DNA from: Acidobacteriota bacterium
GTDB lineage: Bacteria > Acidobacteriota > Terriglobia > Acidiferrales > UBA7541
Direction: 5' to 3'
Length of the DNA stretch: 10,879 nt
NCBI GenBank assembly: GCA_003224515.1
Contig: QHZC01000427.1
Location: forward strand, 1-10,879
Position 1 is the stretch's first letter; each line of letters opens with the position of its first letter. A program made the position numbers and the translations under genes. This document shows positions 1-5,048 of this stretch, in pieces. Under the pieces are notes generated by a model that was not told where the DNA came from, ran no database searches, and was given only the letters and a program-made list of their open reading frames with translations.

Positions 1-23
1 ACCAACTCCGCTAAGACTTTGTC

Positions 24-62
24 AAGCTCTTTTGTTTCTCTTCAAAGCTCTTTTGTTTCTCT
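24..62. repeat. Two-copy 21-bp tandem direct repeat
   Basis: The 18-base unit AAGCTCTTTTGTTTCTCT occurs exactly at 24-41 and again at 45-62, giving a 21-base period. It lies about 60 bases beyond the stop codon of the minus-strand FG-GAP/ASPIC gene. No long stem or poly-T tract accompanies it, so it does not look like a terminator. The remaining bases from 1 to 122 hold no gene that I can support. Function is unknown. Confidence 0.8.
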
Positions 63-122
63 CTGAACCAAGGGTTGGGACGCACGGACGACGGATTTCC
101 CCGCGCAACGCAAACGTGAATC

Positions 123-1928
123 TTAGCCCTTGCGCCGGATGCCGCGGCCAGTCCCTTGGCGGATCGTGACAATTCGGTCCGCTTGGATCCTATCCCACGC
201 TTCAGTCGAACGGTCCGGCCAGTACACGATTACTTCTTCAATTTTTGCGTCTTCGCCTAGACCAAAATGAACCCGGACGTCGTTCGCGCTTAGGTAGCTC
301 GAGTCCGTATGAGCGCGCCGCAGGAGTTTTCTCCCCCGCTGGCGGACTTCGATCTTGGCGCCAATCCCAAAGCGATTTCCACAGGCTGCTTGGAGGCCAA
401 CCAGGAGCCAGTGATTGTAGTTCAGGGAGTGAGTCTGGTTCAGTAACAGCCGTGCCGGGCCATTGTTGTTGGCGACCACAATGTCAATGGCGCCGTCGTT
501 GTTGATGTCGCCAAAGGCTGCTCCGCGGCTTACTCCGGAGACGGCAAAGGCCGGCCCGGCGCCTGCTGTCAGCTCTCGAAATCTCTTTCCATCGCCCTCG
601 TTGCGAAACAACTGATTATTTTGGTTAAACGGATACGGACTTCCGCGCAACGACTCAATACGGTTCACAGCGCCATTGGCAATGAATAGGTCCAGCCATC
701 CGTCGTTGTCGTAGTCAAACCATTCGGTACCGAACCCGGTGTAGGGGAAAGTAGGCCGGAACAGACCAAGTTCCACTGACGCATCGTAGAAGTTTCCACG
801 GCCATCGTTGACGTAGAGGTTGCAGCCTTCGTTGGTCAAGTTGCTTTTGAGGATGTCCTCGTCGCCGTCATTGTCAAAATCGGCAGCCGTCACACCCATC
901 CCGGCCTGCGGCGCGCCCTCAGCGTTGTATGCGGCTCCTGACAACAAACTCTTCTCCTTGAACGTGCCGTTTCGCTGGTTGATCCACAGGTGGGCGGCGG
1001 CTCCGTCATTGGCGACGTAAATGTCTGGCCAGCCATCGCCGTTGAAGTCGGCGCAGACGACTCCGAGGCCGGGCCCAACCGCAGCTCCGATTCCTACTGC
1101 CTCGGTGACATCCTCGAACGTGCCGTTGCCACGGTTGTGGAACAGGCGAGCCGGCACCGGCTGGTACATTTTCGGGGTGCAATAATCACGCTCACCTGTG
1201 GACGCATAACACTGCTTGTTTCCTTTCACTGTGAAGTCAAGATAGTTGGCAACGAAAAGATCGAGGCGTCCGTCGCGATCATAATCAACCCACGCGGCGC
1301 TTGTACTCCAGCGCGGATCATCGACACCGGCCTGGAGAGTGACATCAGTGAACGTGCCGTCGCCATTGTTGTGGTAGAGGATGTTGTGTCCGAAGTTTGT
1401 GACGTACAGGTCTTGGAAGCCGTCGTTATCGTAGTCTCCGACAGCGACTCCCATTCCGTAGCCGATGTGCCCGACTCCAGCTTTCCCGGTGACGTCCACG
1501 AATGCGAGCTTTCCGGTCTCGCTCAGCAGATTGCGGAAGAGCCGGTTGCCGGGCACCCAGCCCGGTGGAGGGGGGAACTTCGCACGGCGCGGATCCTGAG
1601 CGGAGTCCAATATCGTGCCCTGCACCAGATAGACATCCAGGTCGCCGTCATTGTCATAGTCAAAAAGGGCCACGCCGGCACCCATGATTTCCGGCATAAG
1701 GAACTCTCCCGTGGCACCCGTGAAATGGTGGAACTTGAGCCCAACTTCCTCGGCCACTTCGCGGAACAGCGGAACAGGCGAGGGAACATGGGTAGCGGTA
1801 CTCCACGGCGTGCTAATACGTCCGGCAATTCCTAAGACCAGCAGTTTCAGGAAGTCGCGCCGACCGTAATTGTGGCTGTGTTTTTCCTCTGCTGAAGGTC
1901 TGGGGAGGCCACGCCCTTTCTTTTTCAC
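123..1928 (-). CDS. Tat-exported CRTAC1-like protein: seven FG-GAP/VCBS repeats plus ASPIC/UnbV domain
   Basis: This 601-residue protein is predicted to be exported folded and to act outside the cytoplasm. The N-terminus carries a twin-arginine motif (GRRDFLK, R23-R24) followed by a hydrophobic stretch (LLVLGIAG). Seven calcium-binding-type D-x-D/N-x-D-G-x-x-D loops follow at residues 90-98, 165-173, 215-223, 294-302, 350-358, 405-413 and 474-482, consistent with a seven-bladed beta-propeller. A C-terminal ASPIC/UnbV domain spans about 520-590 (GIGAKIEVR, then SYLSANDVRVHFGLG, then VIVYWPDRS). Cysteines C240 and C250 in the third-to-fourth blade insert could form a disulfide. The start is a GTG whose last two bases belong to the TGA stop of the TPR gene (GTGA), so translation is probably coupled to it. 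The family is known for propeller architecture, but its bacterial ligand or enzymatic role is not established. Carbohydrate or surface-protein binding is only a guess. Confidence 0.92.
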   Translation of the reverse strand: MKKKGRGLPRPSAEEKHSHNYGRRDFLKLLVLGIAGRISTPWSTATHVPSPVPLFREVAEEVGLKFHHFTGATGEFLMPEIMGAGVALFDYDNDGDLDVYLVQGTILDSAQDPRRAKFPPPPGWVPGNRLFRNLLSETGKLAFVDVTGKAGVGHIGYGMGVAVGDYDNDGFQDLYVTNFGHNILYHNNGDGTFTDVTLQAGVDDPRWSTSAAWVDYDRDGRLDLFVANYLDFTVKGNKQCYASTGERDYCTPKMYQPVPARLFHNRGNGTFEDVTEAVGIGAAVGPGLGVVCADFNGDGWPDIYVANDGAAAHLWINQRNGTFKEKSLLSGAAYNAEGAPQAGMGVTAADFDNDGDEDILKSNLTNEGCNLYVNDGRGNFYDASVELGLFRPTFPYTGFGTEWFDYDNDGWLDLFIANGAVNRIESLRGSPYPFNQNNQLFRNEGDGKRFRELTAGAGPAFAVSGVSRGAAFGDINNDGAIDIVVANNNGPARLLLNQTHSLNYNHWLLVGLQAACGNRFGIGAKIEVRQRGRKLLRRAHTDSSYLSANDVRVHFGLGEDAKIEEVIVYWPDRSTEAWDRIQADRIVTIRQGTGRGIRRKG

Positions 1929-3352
1929 CGTGGAGCTCTCGGCGCTTCGAGAGTGTTGAGATCGCGCTCGATGCTGGCAACCAAGTCGGACTGGCCGCGC
2001 GCTACCGCCCCGTCGTGGGCTTGACGCAAGTAGCGCAGGGCATTCTGCCGGTCGCCTGACCGTGCGAACGCCGCACCAAGCGCGTAAACGTATCGTGGAG
2101 TATCCTCATCCTCCGGCTCGATCGCCTTTTCCAACTCCTGAATTCCCTCCTGGTACTTCTGCTGGTTCACCAGCACTCGGCCCAGATTGAAATGCGTCTG
2201 TCGGTTGTCGGGTTTGTTCTCGATGGCTGTTCGGTACTCGGTCACAGCATCCAACAATCTGCCCTGCCGCTCGAGGAGGAACCCGAGATTGTTATGGGCG
2301 TCGGCGCGGAAAGGATCGATTTCGATGGTTTTCCGAAGAGCGTTCTCGGCTTGCTGATATTTTTCAACACTCAGGAGAAACACCCCGTAATTGTAATAGC
2401 TATCGGCAGAGCCTGAATCGAGACGGATCGCGGCACTATAGTGTTCCTCGGCCTTCTCGAATTGACCGAGCCGCCCGTAAAGCTGGATCAGATTGATGTG
2501 TGCCTGGACCAGATGCGAATCGATTTCGAGCGCCCTCTCGTGTGCCGTCACGGATTCCTCCAGCTTCCCTTGCCGCGCGAGCTCCATGCCGATTTGCACC
2601 TGGAACGTCGCGCTCCGGTTGAGTGCCCGAACCTCATCGTACAGCCTGTCTCTTGACGGAGGAACGCCATCCTTGTATCTCTTGTACAAGCGAAGTTGTT
2701 CCTCCGCTTGGCCAACCTGGCCGAGGTTGCGATAGACCAGCGCTAGAGTGTAATGGGCAGCCCCGAACTCCGGAAACAGCGCACACGCTTTGTTGTAGGC
2801 CTCGGCCGCGCCTGGCAGGTTATGGCGGGCCGCGCGAACTCGGCCAAGCCCGTAATAGGCGTCAGCATTGTCAGGGTGCTGCTTCACGATCCCCTCATAA
2901 AGCCCCTCGCTCTCGTCCCAGTCGGCGGAAAGGAAGAGGCAGCCGGCTAGCCGTAACTGCGCAGGGACATAGTCGGGGTCGAAACGCGTACCCAGGCGAA
3001 ATGTGGTGGCAGCAGCATCACAGTGTCCTTCGGCCGCCTCAACCATCCCTAGGTAGTAGGCCCACCGAAAAGTTGAGGGCGCTAGCTGGCAGGCCCACCG
3101 GTAGCACACTGCCGCTTCTTTGAACAGCCCGTAGGTCTGCAGGACCATACCCAGCCGCCCGATTTCAGCGTCGTCGCTCATGTGAGCGCGGGCGTCGGTG
3201 TAAGCCTCTTGAATCTGGTCCCGGATACCAGGAGAGATGTTGTCAAGGGCAAGAGTCGGCAATTCCGGAATTGCCGGAGCTTTTTGCGCTTTCGCAGTGT
3301 ACCAAGTGAGAATCAGCGTTAGGCCACAGGTCAAACATAACGCTTTTCGCAT
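1925..3352 (-). CDS. Secreted or periplasmic tetratricopeptide-repeat protein
   Basis: The 475-residue protein starts with a Sec-type signal peptide: MRKA, a hydrophobic core to about residue 19, and a likely cleavage after AKA at 20-22. The rest is almost entirely TPR helical hairpins, about ten or eleven units of 34 residues. One block spans about 63-225 and a second about 250-448. They are separated by a charged linker (about 226-247, KRYKDGVPPSRDRLYDE). Typical TPR signatures are visible, such as AHINLIQLYGRLGQFEKAEE and NNLGFLLERQGRLLDAV. I chose the ATG at 3352, not the in-frame ATG at 3385, because GGAGAAGG lies 4 bases upstream on the minus strand and because a sigma70-like promoter overlaps the longer start. 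The gene overlaps the FG-GAP/ASPIC gene by four bases, so the two form an operon. TPR arrays act as protein-binding scaffolds; an interaction with the co-encoded propeller protein is inferred. Confidence 0.9.
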   Translation of the reverse strand: MRKALCLTCGLTLILTWYTAKAQKAPAIPELPTLALDNISPGIRDQIQEAYTDARAHMSDDAEIGRLGMVLQTYGLFKEAAVCYRWACQLAPSTFRWAYYLGMVEAAEGHCDAAATTFRLGTRFDPDYVPAQLRLAGCLFLSADWDESEGLYEGIVKQHPDNADAYYGLGRVRAARHNLPGAAEAYNKACALFPEFGAAHYTLALVYRNLGQVGQAEEQLRLYKRYKDGVPPSRDRLYDEVRALNRSATFQVQIGMELARQGKLEESVTAHERALEIDSHLVQAHINLIQLYGRLGQFEKAEEHYSAAIRLDSGSADSYYNYGVFLLSVEKYQQAENALRKTIEIDPFRADAHNNLGFLLERQGRLLDAVTEYRTAIENKPDNRQTHFNLGRVLVNQQKYQEGIQELEKAIEPEDEDTPRYVYALGAAFARSGDRQNALRYLRQAHDGAVARGQSDLVASIERDLNTLEAPRAPR

Positions 3353-3375
3353 CAGTCCTTCTCCACCAAACCGGG

Positions 3376-3405
3376 ATGCTAGCATCGCTTGAAAACGCTG
3401 GTCAA
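3376..3405 (-). promoter_or_regulatory. Sigma70-like promoter of the TPR / FG-GAP operon
   Basis: Read on the minus strand, TTGACC (3405-3400) and TAGCAT (3381-3376) are separated by 18 bases. Transcription would start near 3369, leaving a leader of about 17 bases that still contains the GGAGAAGG ribosome binding site of the TPR gene. This is a pattern match only. It agrees with the choice of 3352 as start codon. Confidence 0.45.
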
Positions 3406-3430
3406 CGTTGTCGCCCCACCGCGAGTGCGA

Positions 3431-3458
3431 TCGAGCCTAACTGTCGATGACAGCTCGA
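3431..3458. promoter_or_regulatory. Hairpin or operator-like inverted repeat upstream of the TPR operon
   Basis: CTGTC-gat-GACAG (3441-3453) forms a 5-bp stem with a 3-base loop. An outer TCGAG (3431-3435) pairs with CTCGA (3454-3458), leaving five unpaired bases (cctaa) on one side. It lies 26 bases upstream of the proposed -35 box of the TPR operon, where a transcription factor could bind. That role is inferred; only the symmetry is seen. Confidence 0.3.
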
Positions 3459-3504
3459 ATGAAGTCGGTCGGCTCAATTTGTCAGGTCTTGTTCGCAGTC
3501 CGCG

Positions 3505-3521
3505 CCTAAGTTCAACTTAGG
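3505..3521. promoter_or_regulatory. Perfect 8-bp palindrome CCTAAGTT-c-AACTTAGG
   Basis: A perfect inverted repeat with a single central base lies 100 bases upstream of the proposed TPR promoter and about 75 bases before the tRNA-Pro remnant. A near-zero spacer cannot fold as an RNA hairpin without losing central pairs, so a dimeric DNA-binding protein site is more plausible than a terminator. No matching second site was seen nearby. Confidence 0.3.
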
Positions 3522-3592
3522 GCAACTGAGAGAGGGGAGCGAGGCTTCTGTTCCCAAGCGAGGCCAGCTGAAGCGGGCAAGATTTGTGCCAC

Positions 3593-3642
3593 GCTAGTTC
3601 GGGCCCAGAAGGTCGATGGTTGAAATCCATTCGCCCCGACCA
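3593..3642 (+). pseudogene. 3' half of a proline tRNA (CGG anticodon), tRNA remnant
   Basis: Reading from the 3' end there is CCA (3640-3642), discriminator A3639, an acceptor 3' strand CGCCCCG (3632-3638) and a 5-bp T stem GATGG/CCATT. The T stem closes a 7-base loop TTGAAAT, which has G where the canonical loop has C. Next come a 5-base variable loop and an anticodon loop TTCGGGC (3598-3604) with U33, anticodon CGG and G37. A C1-G72-type acceptor end, A73, G37 and anticodon CGG all fit bacterial tRNA-Pro. The anticodon stem pairs at only 3 of 5 positions, and upstream bases give no believable D arm or matching acceptor strand CGGGGCG. The gene is therefore a fragment or badly decayed copy and is unlikely to make functional tRNA. 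Confidence 0.65.
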
Positions 3643-3710
3643 CTCCCCAAAATCCGGCCTTTGGCTAGTTTACGCTATGTTCCTCGCTTCGACTGCCGCG
3701 GCGTTTTGTG
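3596..3710 (+). repeat. Direct repeat copy A: tRNA-Pro 3' half plus shared downstream sequence
   Basis: This stretch aligns by hand with 10189-10301 in the same orientation. The T-arm/acceptor block (3612-3646) matches at 31 of 35 positions. The following about 65 bases align with one 2-base gap and many transitions, ending in the exact shared CGTTTTGTG (3702-3710). From 3612 onward roughly two thirds of aligned bases are identical. Because similarity continues well past the CCA end, this is a duplicated segment rather than two independent tRNA genes. The two copies bracket the response-regulator/kinase/pseudo-receiver block. Confidence 0.7.
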
Positions 3711-3831
3711 GACCAATTCACTGTCCAAACCGATGCGCTCGGACTACTCCGCCGGCTGGGCACTCGCACCATGTGGTTGCGATATCCGGACCAAATCTCT
3801 GCGTGCCCAAGGGTGCGGTTGCCGGTGAAAT

Positions 3832-3851
3832 TGCCAGCGGGATCACTGGCA
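3832..3851 (-). terminator. Weak candidate terminator after the response regulator
   Basis: TGCCAG (3832-3837) pairs with CTGGCA (3846-3851) across an 8-base loop, starting 24 bases beyond the regulator stop codon. On the minus strand it is followed by only a short AATTT, not a real U-tract. It could be an intrinsic terminator of poor quality or chance symmetry. Confidence 0.2.
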
Positions 3852-3874
3852 TATTCGTACCGCACCTTTTGCGT

Positions 3875-4522
3875 TCAGAGATGAATGATATTGTTACGGA
3901 TCGCGTAGAAGACCAGGTCACTGAAGGAGTGACAATGGAGTCTTTTCATGATGTTGGCGCGATGTGTTTCGATTGTTTTGATGCTCAAATTCAGCAGAGT
4001 GGCGACTTCTTTACTCGTTTTGCCTTCCGTGAGAAGCTGAACAATCTCTCTTTGGCGCGAAGTTAGAGGATCCTGCAAGGTCTTTTTGGTGGACTCGCTC
4101 CGCAGGAAGGAATCCAATACCAATTGGTCCACTTTCGGCGTAAAAAAAGTCTTATTTCGGCGCAGGGCTTCGATGGCGATAACCAAATCTCGCGCGGTGT
4201 CGGACTTCGCTATATACCCGCGAGCACCAGCATCAAGCACAGAGCGGACCATCTGCTCGGAATCGTGCATGCTCAATATCAGTATCTTTACCTCTGGAAG
4301 AATCTTCTTGATGCGATGCGCGGCTTCGAGGCCATTTAGGCGGGGCATGCTAATGTCGAGTACCACGACATCGGGTCTCAGCTTCTCGGTCTTCTCCACC
4401 AGTTCTTGGCCATTGGCCGCTTCGCCGACAACCGTCCAGCCCGCTTCCGCCTCCAACAACGAGCGCACTCCCCGGCGCATCAATTCATGACCGTCGGCGA
4501 TAAGAATCCTGAGGTCCGACAA
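3875..4522 (-). CDS. NarL/FixJ-family two-component response regulator
   Basis: This 215-residue protein has a receiver domain (about 4-120) and a LuxR-type helix-turn-helix (about 150-213). The phospho-acceptor is D56 (VVVLDISMP), with switch residue S84 (LILSMHD) and K106 (YIAKSD). Of the usual acidic pair only D10 is present; the next residue is G11 (IADGHE instead of IADDHE), which may weaken magnesium binding. The output domain shows LTSRQREIVQLLTEGKTSKEVA and the recognition helix region SIKTIETHRANIMKRL. The start is TTG, supported by GGGAGG 6 bases upstream. The gene is divergent from the HisKA_3 kinase, the kinase class that normally phosphorylates NarL-type regulators, so it is probably that kinase's partner. 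Regulated promoters are unknown; its own upstream region is an obvious candidate. Confidence 0.93.
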   Translation of the reverse strand: MSDLRILIADGHELMRRGVRSLLEAEAGWTVVGEAANGQELVEKTEKLRPDVVVLDISMPRLNGLEAAHRIKKILPEVKILILSMHDSEQMVRSVLDAGARGYIAKSDTARDLVIAIEALRRNKTFFTPKVDQLVLDSFLRSESTKKTLQDPLTSRQREIVQLLTEGKTSKEVATLLNLSIKTIETHRANIMKRLHCHSFSDLVFYAIRNNIIHL

Positions 4523-4912
4523 GTCTTGCCTCCCGCGCCAGCGAGGGTTCGTTTCCGCTACAGATAACCCGAAAGAGCGAGGTTCCGACTGCGAAACCAG
4601 AATTTTGGCCTAACCGGACTCGCTTCTAACACTAGCAAGCATACTCCAAAGCAAAATACTCTGATCGGAATAGGAGGGGTTTGGCCTCGTTCCGAAACAC
4701 TCTGCATCTAACCGAAGGTAACCAAGGGACAACAGGAAGCGGTGGGGTGAGGAGTAGATCTCTTCCGGAAGTGAAATCGCGGGGTCCCGTCCCTGCGACC
4801 CATCTCTTCCTGAGCGCTACAATCTGCGAAATTTGACTGGGAGGCAATACCGTGAAACCCCAATCCAAGCCAGGAACTTCCCTTAGAGCTGGATTCGGGT
4901 TCGGAAGGTGCT

Positions 4913-4941
4913 TTGACATCACGGTTAAGCGAGTTTAGTAT
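4913..4941 (+). promoter_or_regulatory. Near-consensus sigma70 promoter of the kinase gene
   Basis: TTGACA (4913-4918, a perfect -35 box) is followed after exactly 17 bases by TAGTAT (4936-4941; 5 of 6 match to TATAAT). Transcription would begin near 4948, giving a leader of about 97 bases before the kinase ATG at 5045. This is the strongest promoter match in the window. The long leader leaves room for the upstream ORF and hairpin described separately. Confidence 0.7.
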
Positions 4942-5000
4942 CTACTCCACTACCAATAAAAGTGCATGAATGGCCGCCCCAGAGTAGAAAGGTACCTCTC

Positions 5001-5048
5001 ATGCTCGAGTCGTCCGACCCCCACGGCCTCGTAATAGGCGTGGCATGA
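5001..5048 (+). CDS. 15-codon upstream ORF overlapping the kinase start
   Basis: ATG at 5001 opens a 15-residue frame (MLESSDPHGLVIGVA) that ends in TGA at 5046-5048, so stop and kinase start share ATGA. AAAGG lies about 8 bases upstream as a plausible ribosome binding site, whereas the kinase ATG itself has no good one. An in-frame GTG at 4962 could extend it to 28 residues. The arrangement suggests that ribosomes finishing the short ORF re-initiate on the kinase. No amino-acid bias points to attenuation by a particular tRNA. Coding status rests only on the site and the overlap. Confidence 0.45.
   Translation: MLESSDPHGLVIGVA
5021..5043 (+). promoter_or_regulatory. Hairpin immediately before the kinase start codon
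   Basis: CCAC (5021-5024) and GCCT (5026-5029) pair with AGGC (5036-5039) and GTGG (5040-5043), forming eight G/C-rich pairs with one bulged G (5025) and a 6-base loop. The hairpin ends two bases before the kinase ATG and would hide any ribosome entry site there. It lies within the upstream ORF, so translation of that ORF would melt it. A control function is inferred from the geometry. Confidence 0.45.

Larger units (their letters stand above)
3353..3874. other. Intergenic region between TPR operon and response regulator
   Basis: About 520 bases without a credible protein gene. It holds the TPR-operon promoter, two inverted repeats (3431-3458 and 3505-3521), a 3' half of a proline tRNA (3593-3642), the conserved sequence following it up to about 3710, and a weak hairpin just beyond the response-regulator stop (3832-3851). 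A plus-strand open frame of 160 codons (3584-4066) crosses this region, but it translates the tRNA remnant and then runs antisense to the regulator, so I do not call it a gene. Confidence 0.7.
4523..5044. other. Divergent intergenic region between response regulator and kinase
   Basis: About 520 bases separating two divergent genes. The right part holds a near-consensus promoter (4913-4941), an upstream ORF (5001-5048) and a hairpin (5021-5043), all belonging to the kinase. The left part holds the GGGAGG site of the regulator (4529-4534) and a small imperfect hairpin, GGTTCCG-actg-CGAAACC, near 4580-4597. I see no clear promoter for the regulator. A minus-strand open frame of 96 codons (4632-4922) has a GTG start, no ribosome binding site and no recognisable domain, and would place a coding region across the whole spacer; I leave it uncalled. 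Confidence 0.6.

Noticed and set aside
990..1835. A 281-codon plus-strand open frame opposite the FG-GAP/ASPIC gene.
   Set aside because: It is the antisense shadow of the repeated D-x-D-x-D-G codons, which leave few stops on the other strand. It has no domain, and the minus-strand gene is certain.
1925..3385. Longer TPR gene starting at the ATG at 3385.
   Set aside because: The 11 extra residues would precede a good signal peptide, there is no ribosome binding site at 3385, and the probable promoter overlaps it. GGAGAAGG supports the start at 3352.
3566..3642. A complete, functional tRNA-Pro gene.
   Set aside because: The 77 bases ending at CCA give no acceptor partner for CGCCCCG and no credible D arm, and the anticodon stem has only 3 of 5 pairs.
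3584..4066. A 160-codon plus-strand open frame.
   Set aside because: It begins in the tRNA-Pro remnant (translated as KSIRPDHS) and ends antisense to the response regulator. The same peptide-like string, KSIRPEHS, appears in the second repeat, which shows it is translated tRNA sequence and not a protein.
4632..4922. A 96-codon minus-strand open frame in the divergent spacer.
   Set aside because: GTG start without a ribosome binding site, no recognisable domain, and it runs up to the kinase -35 box. Chance open frame is the simpler reading.
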